Shown here: piece after piece, positions 1-8,086 of the stretch
How positions within the stretch are numbered: the first letter of the stretch is position 1
Layout of the letters: every line of letters begins with the position of its first letter
Made by a program: the position numbers and the translations under genes
The notes under the pieces: model-generated
The model's database searches: none
What the model was told of the DNA's origin: nothing
The model's input: only the letters and a program-made list of their open reading frames with translations
Origin: Phenylobacterium deserti
GTDB taxonomy: Bacteria; Pseudomonadota; Alphaproteobacteria; Caulobacterales; Caulobacteraceae
Direction: 5' to 3'
Length of the DNA: 64,000 bases
NCBI GenBank assembly: GCA_943332615.1
Contig: CALQQB010000001.1
Span: 171,855-235,854 of the forward strand

Positions 1-908
1 ACGAGCTGTTCTATCGCGGCAATGACGGCTTCTCCGTCGCCGCCAACCCGGTGACCGGTCGCAGCAATCAGATCAACAGCGCCGCCCTGAATAACCCGAA
101 CCTGAAGCCCGAGAAGGCGGACACGCTCACCGTGGGTGTCGTTCTGCAGCCTCACCAGGACTGGGCCCGCGGCTTCAAGGCCTCGATCGACTTCTATTCG
201 ATCGATCTGAAGGGCGTCATCGGGACGCTTCCCGTCGCCACGATCGTCAACGGCTTCTATCTTCAGGGCCGCGCGGACTACGCTCAATTCATCACCTTCG
301 ATCCGAGCCAACCGGCCGGCTTCAGCCGGGTCGATCCCACCTTCCTGAACCTGAACTCCCTCAAGACCTCGGGTCTCGACGTGAACGCGACCTACAGCGT
401 GCCCGATGAGTTCACGCCGGGGGAGGGCGCTGTGACCCTCAACTTCAGCGGCACCCGCCTCTACAAGTACAAGACCTTCGGCGCGGACGGCAGTCTGGTG
501 GCCAGGAACGACTACATCCAGTCGAAGTATCGCTGGACGACGAACGTGAACTACAGGCTTGGCGGATTTTCGACGACCCTGACCGCGCGCTACTTCTCAT
601 CATTCCATGGCAGCTTCACGCAAATCGGACCCGACGAGCCCGCCTACAATCCGGCGCTGCCGACCTCTTCCAGCGACAACCTTTGGCCGGCCATGGTGTA
701 CTATAGCCTCCAGGCCGAATACGCGGTGAAGGATGACGGCGACGGCCGGAAGGTCGTGGTCTACGGGATCGTCGACAACCTCCTGAACAAGAACCCGCCC
801 GCGGGTTCGTTCGTGATCCTCGAGGGTCTGGGATCTCCCGCGACCAACTTCGACCCCTACGACAACGTTGGCCGCTACTTCAAACTTGGCGTGCGGATCA
901 CCTACTAG
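1..908 (+). CDS. TonB-dependent receptor, C-terminal part (cut by window start)
   Basis: The reading frame is open from base 3 with no start codon required, so the gene begins before the window; about 301 residues remain. The visible part is the end of a 22-strand outer-membrane barrel: alternating aromatic and polar strands, the NPNLKPEKADTLTVGV motif typical of the receptor family (new barrel strands after a 'KPEK' turn), and a terminal strand ending in an aromatic residue (ITY), the usual outer-membrane insertion signal. Such receptors import siderophores, vitamin B12 or bulky organic nutrients using TonB energy. It is followed by a strong hairpin and then a transporter gene on the same strand. 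The substrate cannot be told from this portion. Confidence 0.9.
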   Translation, partial: ELFYRGNDGFSVAANPVTGRSNQINSAALNNPNLKPEKADTLTVGVVLQPHQDWARGFKASIDFYSIDLKGVIGTLPVATIVNGFYLQGRADYAQFITFDPSQPAGFSRVDPTFLNLNSLKTSGLDVNATYSVPDEFTPGEGAVTLNFSGTRLYKYKTFGADGSLVARNDYIQSKYRWTTNVNYRLGGFSTTLTARYFSSFHGSFTQIGPDEPAYNPALPTSSSDNLWPAMVYYSLQAEYAVKDDGDGRKVVVYGIVDNLLNKNPPAGSFVILEGLGSPATNFDPYDNVGRYFKLGVRITY

Positions 909-913
909 GCGCG

Positions 914-944
914 ATCCGGGGCGACATGACCTGTCGCCCCGGAT
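914..944 (+). terminator. 12-bp perfect hairpin after the receptor gene
   Basis: Arms ATCCGGGGCGAC (914-925) and GTCGCCCCGGAT (933-944) are perfectly complementary around a 7-nt loop, six bases after the receptor stop codon. No T-run follows, so this is a terminator-like or mRNA-stabilising hairpin, not a textbook intrinsic terminator. Confidence 0.7.
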
Positions 945-1005
945 TGCCAAGCGCCGTGATGCGCAACGCTACGGCCGCGAGCCAGCCTGCCGCGTGAGAG
1001 GCCCC

Positions 1006-2382
1006 ATGACCACCCAGACACACGATCAACTGGACGCGCTCGCTCGACGACAGGCCGAGAAGACGATTCGAAAGGTGGCCGGTATCTCGCTGATCGGCAC
1101 CAGCATCGAATGGTACGACTTCTTCCTGTATGGCGCGGCGGCGGCTACCGTCTTCCCCAAAGTCTTCTTCGCTGGGGATCTCCCGCCGCTCGTCGCCTTG
1201 ATGGCCGCGTTCGCCACCTTCGCTGTCGGCTTCGTCGCGCGGCCCGTCGGCGGCGTCATCTTTGGCCATTTCGGCGACAAGCTCGGGCGGAAGGGCACCC
1301 TGGTCACGGCCCTCGTCATGATGGGCGTGGCGACGACGCTGATCGGCGTACTTCCCGGCCACGCGGTGGTCGGCGCCTGGGCGCCGTTGCTGCTCATCGT
1401 GCTCCGGTTCGTCCAGGGGCTTGCCATCGGCGGGCAGTGGGGCGGCGCGATGTTGCTGGTGACTGAGAGCGCGCCCGCTGACCGCCGGGGCTTCTACGGC
1501 AGCTTCGCTCAGGCCGGAGCGCCGTTCGGGGTGGTCCTGGCGAATCTCGCCCTGCTCCTCGTGAGCTCGACGCTGTCCGAGGAGGCGTTCCTCGCCTGGG
1601 GCTGGCGCGTTCCGTTCCTGCTGAGCGTGATCCTCGTGGCCGTCGCCCTCTACGTCCAACTCCGCCTTGAGGAGACCGAGACCTTCCGGCGGTTGCAGCA
1701 ACTCAGTGTAGAACGTGCCGCGCAGGCGCGCGCGGCGGAGGGCGGCGTGGCGAAGGTCCGCGGCCGCTCGCCCGTGCTGCAGGTGCTTGCGTCGCACCCC
1801 AAGCGGATCGCCCTGGCGGCGGGCGCTTTCGTCGCCGTCCAGGTGGCCTTCTACATCCTGATCGCCTTCGTGATCGCGTATGGGGCCAACGGCCCCGGCG
1901 TGAAGGTTTCCCGCGACACCATGCTCGTCGCCGTCCTGATCGGCGCATTGGTGATGGCGCCGGCCGTGTTCATCAGCGGCGCGATTTCCGACCGATACGG
2001 CCGCCGGCGGATCTTCATGGCGGGCGCGGCGCTCCTTGGCGTCTGGGCCTTCGCCCTATTCCCCCTCCTAGACACTGGGTCTCTGCCGCTGATCGCGCTG
2101 GGTATCGGTGTCGCCCAAATCTTCGTGGCCATGATGTATGGCCCGCAGGCGGCCTTCTTCGCCGAGCTCTTCAGCACTGAGGTCCGCTACTCGGGCGCCT
2201 CGCTCGGCTACCAGCTCGGCGCGATCCTGGGTGGCGCGGTGGCTCCCCTCGCGGCCACCGCGCTCCTAGGCCAGTTCGGCAACGGCCTGGCGATCTCGGC
2301 CTACATCGCGGCCGCGTGCGCCATCTCGCTGGTCTCCGTGGCGATGCTTGGCGAGACCTACAAGACCGACTTGCACAGCTGA
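1006..2382 (+). CDS. MFS transporter, metabolite:H+ symporter (MHS) type
   Basis: The product is an inner-membrane proton symporter of about 458 residues. The ATG at 1006 is chosen because the family-typical N-terminus follows it directly; the open frame extends upstream to 868, overlapping the receptor end and hairpin, and that part looks non-coding. The segment IGTSIEWYDFFLYGAAAA in TM1 is diagnostic of the MHS branch (ShiA, KgtP, ProP relatives). The MFS loop motif appears twice, as GHFGDKLGRKG after TM2 and GAISDRYGRRR in the second half. MHS carriers take up organic acids or osmolytes. The position between a TonB receptor and catabolic genes suggests uptake of a carboxylic acid, which is an inference. 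Confidence 0.9.
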   Translation: MTTQTHDQLDALARRQAEKTIRKVAGISLIGTSIEWYDFFLYGAAAATVFPKVFFAGDLPPLVALMAAFATFAVGFVARPVGGVIFGHFGDKLGRKGTLVTALVMMGVATTLIGVLPGHAVVGAWAPLLLIVLRFVQGLAIGGQWGGAMLLVTESAPADRRGFYGSFAQAGAPFGVVLANLALLLVSSTLSEEAFLAWGWRVPFLLSVILVAVALYVQLRLEETETFRRLQQLSVERAAQARAAEGGVAKVRGRSPVLQVLASHPKRIALAAGAFVAVQVAFYILIAFVIAYGANGPGVKVSRDTMLVAVLIGALVMAPAVFISGAISDRYGRRRIFMAGAALLGVWAFALFPLLDTGSLPLIALGIGVAQIFVAMMYGPQAAFFAELFSTEVRYSGASLGYQLGAILGGAVAPLAATALLGQFGNGLAISAYIAAACAISLVSVAMLGETYKTDLHS

Positions 2383-2573
2383 GAGGGAGGCCGAGAGCGA
2401 CGCCATGGTGTGCCCCGCGGACGGCGACAATGACCGGGAACGCGGACGCCGTTCGTCCCTGCGCGCAGCGCTGGAGGACGCCCTGGCCGGTTTGAATCGG
2501 CCGCAGGCAGTTTGGCCCCGCCGCCTATGACTGTCGGCGGCGAGCTCAGCGCGAAGATTTCGAGGAGGGTCTG

Positions 2574-3278
2574 ATGTTTTCACTTCAGGGGGATCGTGTC
2601 CTGGTCGTCGGCGGGACGTCCGGTATCGGCCTGGGTGCCGCCCAGGCGATGAAGGCGGCCGGGGCGGCAGTGACCGTCGCGTCCCGTTCGGCTGAAAAGG
2701 TCGCCGCCGCCGCGGCCTCGGCGGGGGTGGAAGGTGTCGTGTTGGACGCGGGAAATGATGGCGCGGTCGAAGCGTTCTTCGCGTCCCGGGCTCCGTGGAA
2801 CCACGTCGTGGTGTCCGTCACGGCCGCGCACAAGGGCCGGATCCGGGAGATGGCGATGGACGACGCGATGGCGTCGATGAACCAGAAGTTCTGGAGCGCC
2901 TTCCGCATCGCGCGCTCCGGGAAGTTCGCGCCTGATGGATCGCTGATCTTCGTCTCGGGTCAAGTTGGCAAGCGACCGCGGATCGACGCCATTCTCCAGG
3001 GCGCCATCAACGCGGGCCTCGAAGGTCTCGCGCGGGGTCTCGCCCTGGATCTCTCGCCCCTGCGCGTCAACGTGGTCTCGCCCGGTCCGGTCGACACGCC
3101 GCAGCTGGCCACTCTGTCAGCAGCGCAGCGCGAAGCCCTGGAATCCGCGATAGAGCGCCTACCTGTCCGGCGTATCGGCGCGCCGGCCGATATCGGTGAG
3201 GCGATCGTCTTCCTCGCCTGCAATCGGTTCATGACAGGAGCAACCTTGCGGGTCGACGGCGGCTCCACGGTTGCTTGA
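2574..3278 (+). CDS. SDR-family oxidoreductase lacking the usual YxxxK
   Basis: A 234-residue short-chain dehydrogenase-like protein. The ATG at 2574 follows an AGGAGG ribosome site. The N-terminal GGTSGIGLG matches the glycine-rich NAD(P) loop of the Rossmann fold, and the C-terminus (VNVVSPGPVDTP, then GATLRVDGGS) is classical SDR. At the active site the sequence LQGAINAGLEGLARGLA aligns with the usual Y-x-x-x-K-A-A-L-E-G-L so that Tyr is replaced by Gln and Lys by Asn. This variation occurs in a known SDR subgroup and is probably not decay, because the rest is intact. Whether it still catalyses redox chemistry is unclear. It lies 190 bp after the MHS transporter. Confidence 0.85.
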   Translation: MFSLQGDRVLVVGGTSGIGLGAAQAMKAAGAAVTVASRSAEKVAAAAASAGVEGVVLDAGNDGAVEAFFASRAPWNHVVVSVTAAHKGRIREMAMDDAMASMNQKFWSAFRIARSGKFAPDGSLIFVSGQVGKRPRIDAILQGAINAGLEGLARGLALDLSPLRVNVVSPGPVDTPQLATLSAAQREALESAIERLPVRRIGAPADIGEAIVFLACNRFMTGATLRVDGGSTVA

Positions 3279-3282
3279 ACCA

Positions 3283-3305
3283 GCGGGGAGGGGAGGACCC
3301 TCCGC
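3283..3305 (+). terminator. GC-rich hairpin between convergent genes
   Basis: GCGGGGAGGG and CCCTCCGC form an imperfect stem with a two-base bulge around GAGGA. It sits in the 28-bp gap between the SDR gene and the convergent ketopantoate-reductase-like pseudogene. No T-run is present. Confidence 0.4.
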
Positions 3306-3306
3306 G

Positions 3307-4301
3307 CTAGATGATCGAAACCTGCCTGCGAACCGCCGCGTCCAGTCCGGCGATGAGTGCATAGACCGCGTCGATCGTCGGGATCCTGAGGTCCCGTTCC
3401 CGCGCAGATTGCTGCACCTGTCCGACGAGCGCTTCCACCTCCATAGGCCGCCCCGCTTCCGCATCCTGGAGCATCGAAGGTTTGATCGTGCTGCGCGCGC
3501 CCGGCCCGCCATCCGAACCCAGAACGTCGGCGATGCGGAATGGCGGAAGGGGCCATCCGATGGCGCCCATAGCGGCAGTCACCTCGTCCGACAGGCTTTG
3601 GGCGAGCGCGCCAGATCCGGCGCCGCGGCAAGGTCCCCGGCGTTGAGCCGCGTCAAGGCGCACAGGGGGTTGAACGCCGCGTTGCGCAGCAGCTTGATGC
3701 CGATTTCTCGGCGCAGGCCCGTCGAGATCTCGGCGCCGAGGCCCGCCGTCTGCAGGAGCTCCACCGCAGTCGTGAGCCGCGGTGTCAGAGTGTCGTCCGG
3801 TTCACCGAGCACCCAGCGGTTGTTGGCGTGGTGGACCACCTTGCCCGGCGCGACGACCTCGTTGGCAGAATGGACGACGCAGCCCAGGGCGCGGTCCGCG
3901 CCCAAGCGATCTCGCAGGCGGCCTTCCGGATCGACGCGCATGACCTGGCAGGTCGGCGGGTCGAGCCCGTGGTTCCACCACCAGGGAATGCCGTTGCTGA
4001 CGAATACAGCAAAGCCATGCGGTCTGAGCAGACCGCGCAGATCGTCGGCCACAGCCGGCAGCGATGGCGCTTTCAGGGTGACGAAGACTGTCCTAGGGCG
4101 GCAAGTCCGCAGCCACCTGGGAACGGCCGCGAAGGAGACATCCAGGTCGCCCTGCGGATCGCTGAGCTGAAGGCCTCCGGCGCGAAGGGCTTCGAACTGA
4201 TGGCCCCGGGCGACAACCGAAATCCGGTGCCGTCCTGACCTGGCGAGCCGGGCCGTGAGGTAGCCGCCGACCGCCCCGGCCCCGAATACACAGACGTCCA
4301 T
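3307..4301 (-). pseudogene. Ketopantoate reductase-like protein, single frameshift
   Basis: The N-terminal 226 or so codons (4301 to about 3610) encode a PanE/ApbA-type NAD(P)-binding protein with the GAGAVGGYL nucleotide loop at residues 7-15 and the segments VFVTLKAPSLPAV and NGIPWWWNHGL. The frame then breaks. The rest of the protein (LAQSLSDEV, then KPSMLQDAEAGRPMEVEALVGQVQQ) continues in another frame down to 3307. The intact paralog at 18295-19335 aligns continuously across both pieces, which places the break near 3605-3612 and fits loss of one base after the codons for Asp-Leu-Ala. It is the last gene of an operon that also carries a propeller, an aldolase and an MFS carrier. The alternatives are a true pseudogene or a sequencing error. 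Confidence 0.85.
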
Positions 4302-4325
4302 GCGTTTCTTCCGGCCTCGCTGCCT

Positions 4326-5312
4326 TCACACCACCCGAACCAGCTTCTTCAGGTTCGGAAACCGCTGTGGCGTCGGGCTGTCCGGATAGCGCTGGCGCCA
4401 ACCAAGGGACCCGAGTTCCGCCAGGAAGAGGTCGCCCTGCGAGTTCAGCGCGATACCGTGCGGCGCCGTCAGCTGCCCGGGTTCGACGCCGACCGTCCCG
4501 TCCCCGAGGCGCCCGACCAGGACGCCGCGGTGGTCCAAGATGCTGATCCGCGGGCCGAGGTTCGGGTAGTCACGATTCACGGCGAGGCCTGGGCCGAGCT
4601 CGCCGATGAAGCTGAAGGGCCTGCTCTTTGACTGGGTGCAGAGGGCGCAGGGGCGGTGAAGGCCTTTCCACTCGGTCTCGAACACCCCGTCTTCGCTGAA
4701 GACCTGGACGCGATGATTCTCGCGGTCCGCCACATAGAGCCATCCGTCGAGGTCCGTGCTGATGTTGTGAACAAGGTTGAACTCGCCCGGTCCGGAACCG
4801 AAGTCGCCCCACGAATGGAGCAAACGGCCCTCCGGAGAGAACCTATGGATACGGGCGTTGCCGTACCCATCCGTGACGAAGATGTCGCCGTTGCGGGCGA
4901 GCGCCGTGTGCGTGCACTCGTTGAAGGGCGCGCCGGAGAGTCGGGTCGCCGGCTGCCCAGGCGTCCCGATCTCGAGCAGCAACTTCCCGTCCGGACTGAA
5001 CTTGCGGACGGTGCTGTCACCCCGGTCGGTGCAGTAGACGCAGCCGTCTGGACTGAAGGTGATGCCGTGGGGATTGGCGAAAAGGTCCTCGCCCCATGAT
5101 CGGAGGAAGCCGCCGTCACGGTCGAACACCATCACCGGATGGCCGGTGCCACGCGTGAACACATAGACGTTGTCATTGTCGTCGACTGTGACGTCGGCGA
5201 CGTCGCCGATCCCCCAGCCGTCGGGCAGCTTCGCCCAGTCGTGATCGACGCGGTACCGCCACGGGCCGGAGCCCAAGAGGCCGGTTGCCGCCGCTTCCGC
5301 CTGATCTGGCAT
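4326..5312 (-). CDS. NHL-repeat six-bladed beta-propeller protein, cytoplasmic
   Basis: This 328-residue protein has no signal peptide. It is built of NHL-type blades, seen as repeated segments: FDRDGGFLRSWG, NPHGITFSPDG, TDGYGNARIHRFSPEG, VADRENHRVQVFSEDG and TAPHGIALNSQG. The fold is shared with peptidyl-alpha-hydroxyglycine alpha-amidating lyase and with sugar lactonase-like enzymes, so an enzymatic (lyase or lactonase) or a binding role is possible. Conserved Cys and His pairs (HRPCALCTQSK) could bind metal. The stop lies 24 bp before the ketopantoate-reductase-like gene and the start lies 10 bp after the aldolase stop, so it is translated from the same - strand operon. It is a clear paralog of the protein at 21095-22096. 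Confidence 0.85.
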   Translation of the reverse strand: MPDQAEAAATGLLGSGPWRYRVDHDWAKLPDGWGIGDVADVTVDDNDNVYVFTRGTGHPVMVFDRDGGFLRSWGEDLFANPHGITFSPDGCVYCTDRGDSTVRKFSPDGKLLLEIGTPGQPATRLSGAPFNECTHTALARNGDIFVTDGYGNARIHRFSPEGRLLHSWGDFGSGPGEFNLVHNISTDLDGWLYVADRENHRVQVFSEDGVFETEWKGLHRPCALCTQSKSRPFSFIGELGPGLAVNRDYPNLGPRISILDHRGVLVGRLGDGTVGVEPGQLTAPHGIALNSQGDLFLAELGSLGWRQRYPDSPTPQRFPNLKKLVRVV

Positions 5313-5322
5313 GCCGACGCTC

Positions 5323-6093
5323 CTAACTGCGGTAGGACGGATCTATCCGGTCGAGCCGCCGAAGCCAGGCCGGCCAGTCGGCGCCGCCGCGGCCCCGATC
5401 GTGCTGGTCCAGCTGCTTCGCCACCTGGCGACAGACGTCTGGCGGAATCTCCACAACGTCCTGGCCGGTCGCTTCAACGGCGAGCTGGATCTGGCAGGCC
5501 TGGACGAAGCGCAGGGTCATCGCGAACGTCTGCTCAACGCCGGCGCCGGTGATCACCGCGCCGTGGTTGCGCATCATCAGCACGCGGTTGGCGCCGAGGT
5601 CATCGACCAGTCTCTGCTGATCTTCTACGCCCTCGGCGAGCCCTTCATAGTCCTGGTAAGCGACCTTCTCGAAGAAGAAGATCGAGTTCTGGTGGACCAT
5701 TCGCAATCCCGTGGGATGCGCCGCGACCGCCATGATCGGAATGGTGTGGAGGTGGATCGCGCAGTGTACGTCCTGGCGCGCGCGCAGGATGGGCGCATGG
5801 GTCGTGAAGCCGACCTTGTTGACGCCAGCCCGCTCATCGAGATCGTCGCGAGCGTCCACCTTGACCAGGTTCGATGCGGTGACTTCCTCGTAGGTCAGGG
5901 CGTGGGCCTTGATGAGGAAGTGGTCAGGTTCTCCTGGAACGCGGACGGAGATGTGATTGTAGATTCCGTCGCCCCAGCCCAGGTGCTCGACCAGCCGGTA
6001 GAAGCCGGCGAGTTCCACACGGGCCTTGGCTTCTGCCCCTGACATCACCTTGCTGGCGAAGGCGGGTGGAATGGGCTGTTCAACCAGGTTCAT
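5323..6093 (-). CDS. Class II aldolase/adducin-family protein
   Basis: A 256-residue cytosolic protein of the class II aldolase family (fuculose-phosphate aldolase, ribulose-phosphate epimerase and adducin relatives). These enzymes use a divalent metal, and the expected histidines are visible as IHLHT (mid-protein) and NHGAVITG. The segment KAHALTYEEVTASNLVKVD is also family typical. Members cleave or decarboxylate small hydroxy or keto acids. The gene lies 12 bp after the MFS gene stop and 10 bp before the propeller gene. Its paralogs are at 25723-26472 (intact) and 53413-53763 (fragment). The repeated pairing with the propeller argues for a shared pathway. Confidence 0.9.
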   Translation of the reverse strand: MNLVEQPIPPAFASKVMSGAEAKARVELAGFYRLVEHLGWGDGIYNHISVRVPGEPDHFLIKAHALTYEEVTASNLVKVDARDDLDERAGVNKVGFTTHAPILRARQDVHCAIHLHTIPIMAVAAHPTGLRMVHQNSIFFFEKVAYQDYEGLAEGVEDQQRLVDDLGANRVLMMRNHGAVITGAGVEQTFAMTLRFVQACQIQLAVEATGQDVVEIPPDVCRQVAKQLDQHDRGRGGADWPAWLRRLDRIDPSYRS

Positions 6094-6105
6094 AGCTTTG
6101 TCGCA

Positions 6106-7716
6106 TCAGCTCACGCTCTCCGTCACGCCGGCCGCCCCCGCGCGCGGGTCCAAGGCGATGTGTTCTCCGGCGCTCTGAGCCCGCTCAAGCATGGAGCCCT
6201 CGAGCCGCGCGGCGCTGCGGCTGACCCACCACAGACAGATCAGGGCGATCGGCGCGGCCAGAAGTGCGCTGAACACACCCAGACGAAGGTCGCCCGTCAC
6301 TGTCGCGACCTTGCCCGTGCCGTAGGGACCGAGACAGAGGCCGATCATGGTGTTCCCCATGATGTAGGTCGCGCTGAGCGTGCCGTACATTCGCGGGAGG
6401 ACGAGTTCTTGCAGCGCCGCGATCGCGGAACCGAGATACATGCTGGAGGCCGCGTAGACACCGGCGCTCAGGATCGCGAAGGTCGTGAAATCGGGCGCCA
6501 GATATTGCGCGACCAGAAGGGGCGGCGTCATCAGCGGGGCGATCATGCAGGTGTAGATTCGACCGCGAGGGTTGCTGCGACGCCAGCCGTCTGAGATCCA
6601 TCCCCCGAGCAGGACGCCTAGTCCGGACGCAGCCGCGGCCGGAATCCCGATTGCGAGCCCCACTGCGGGCGCAGTGAGATGGAAGGTTCGGATCGCGTAG
6701 GGCGCAGCCCAGAACCCGACGGAATAAGTGATGAGGGCCAGCGATCCGAACCCGATCAGAGCCATGACCACTGCCGGGTTGGCCCAGATGAGGCGGAACG
6801 TCGGCGCATCCCGCAGTCGCAGCACCTGGACCCAGGACGCGACGGCGTAGGCAGCGACGCCAACGATGAGCCATTGCGCAATGTCGCCGGTCCAGAGGAT
6901 CAGGAGCGTTGTGACGGCCGCAAGCCCCGCCATGATGAGGACATTGCGCAGCAGTTCACCGCGATAGCGCGAGACGCTCCACAAGGTGAGAGGAGGGATC
7001 AGGGCGAACAGTTCGTCAAAGAAGCTCCGCCACGCGCCGTCGTAGGAGGCCACCAGGGGCTCGCCGTGGATGCCCAGCCGCTGAGGTTCCCGCAGCGACC
7101 AGACCCAGACGGCCACGAGTAGGCCCGGCAATCCCACGCCGATGAATGCCGCCTGCCAGCCGGCCAGACCCAAGGGGCCATTGTCTCCGAAGGCTCGGTC
7201 CCAGCGCTGTGAAATCGCGCCCCCGAGGGGAAGGCTGAGGCCCATCCCAAGATAGACGCCCGTAGAAAAGATGGCGTTTGCGCGGGCCCGGACGGCCTGG
7301 GGGAAAAGGTCGGCCTGCATAGAGATGGCCGCCGGCGAGACGCTGGCTTCGCCAACTCCGACACCGAGGCGTGCGACCGCCAGGAGCGCATAGGACGTGG
7401 CGAAGCCGGAAAGCGCGGTCATCGCAGACCAGAGCGCCAGGCCGATCGCCATCAGCCGCCCCCGCCGCCACCGGTCCGCGAGACGCCCCAGCGGAATGCC
7501 GAAGAGCGTGTAGAAGGCGGCAAACGCGGTGCCATAGAGGAAACCGAGCTGGGCGTCGGTAAGCTGCAGGTCCTTGCGGATTTGCTCCGCCAGGATCGAC
7601 AGAATCTGCCGGTCGACGAAGCTCAGCATGTGAACGACCGTCATCATGCCGAGCGCGTACCAGGCGTAGCGGGTCACGGGGCGGTCCTTGCCAGGTGGCT
7701 GCGCCGCGACACTCAT
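6106..7716 (-). CDS. MFS transporter, spinster-like
   Basis: A 536-residue integral inner-membrane protein and the first gene of the - strand operon 7716-3307. Twelve hydrophobic segments are readable. The segment near residue 35 (MLSFVDRQILSILAEQI) and the loop motif GRLADRWRRGR after TM2 are typical of MFS carriers that move organic acids or aromatic compounds in proteobacteria. A long central loop contains a domain with WRSFFDELFALIPPL. The association with aldolase, propeller and reductase genes suggests it takes up, or exports, an intermediate of that pathway; the ligand is unknown. Confidence 0.9.
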   Translation of the reverse strand: MSVAAQPPGKDRPVTRYAWYALGMMTVVHMLSFVDRQILSILAEQIRKDLQLTDAQLGFLYGTAFAAFYTLFGIPLGRLADRWRRGRLMAIGLALWSAMTALSGFATSYALLAVARLGVGVGEASVSPAAISMQADLFPQAVRARANAIFSTGVYLGMGLSLPLGGAISQRWDRAFGDNGPLGLAGWQAAFIGVGLPGLLVAVWVWSLREPQRLGIHGEPLVASYDGAWRSFFDELFALIPPLTLWSVSRYRGELLRNVLIMAGLAAVTTLLILWTGDIAQWLIVGVAAYAVASWVQVLRLRDAPTFRLIWANPAVVMALIGFGSLALITYSVGFWAAPYAIRTFHLTAPAVGLAIGIPAAAASGLGVLLGGWISDGWRRSNPRGRIYTCMIAPLMTPPLLVAQYLAPDFTTFAILSAGVYAASSMYLGSAIAALQELVLPRMYGTLSATYIMGNTMIGLCLGPYGTGKVATVTGDLRLGVFSALLAAPIALICLWWVSRSAARLEGSMLERAQSAGEHIALDPRAGAAGVTESVS

Positions 7717-8030
7717 GGCCTCTCCTGACGGTCTTCCTCGGTGGCGAACGATGGCGGTCTTGGCGCGCCGAGCAACGCCCTTTGATGGAGCGGCCTAGAC
7801 AGACCATCGCAGGCGATAGCTGCGGCGCCAGTGTCTCTTCCGATCAACATCCTGAGCGGAATCGTCACCTCGCCTCGCGCGCAGCGCCGTTCGCGCAGCG
7901 CGGGAGGGCTGATGAGCTGAAAATCGTCTATTTCGTCGCGGCGATGGTTGTCGGCCTCACCCCGTGCTCGACCGTCGCCGCTCACCTTGCGGAGCCGAAG
8001 AGATGAAGTCGCGCGTGACATGCGAGTGTT
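7717..8030 (+). other. Intergenic region with a remnant lipoprotein leader
   Basis: No intact gene is present. On the + strand around 7917-8006 a frame without a usable start reads KIVYFVAAMVVGLTPCSTVA, which matches the leader of the heme lipoprotein at 32302 (RATLYFVVAAIIGLASCS). Further upstream the DNA shares GAGCAACGCCC and ATCCTGAGCGGAATCGTCAC (about 7850-7868) with the region just before that lipoprotein (about 32120 and 32157-32176). The simplest reading is the decayed 5' end of a second copy of that gene. Confidence 0.5.
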
Positions 8031-8072
8031 GGGCTGTGGGCGAAAGCGATGACCGGTATTCGCCACAGGCCC
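8031..8072 (-). terminator. Long imperfect hairpin after the thiolase operon
   Basis: The arms GGGCTGTGGGCGAA (8031-8044) and TTCGCCACAGGCCC (8059-8072) pair along almost their whole length with single-base bulges and a 14-nt loop. The hairpin lies 15 bp beyond the thiolase stop codon on the - strand, where a terminator is expected. A T-run is missing. Confidence 0.55.
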
Positions 8073-8086
8073 TTTGCGGCCACCGC

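Noticed and set aside
898..1797. 299-residue - strand frame over the MHS transporter
   Set aside because: The transporter on the other strand has clear family motifs; this frame is low-complexity charged sequence.
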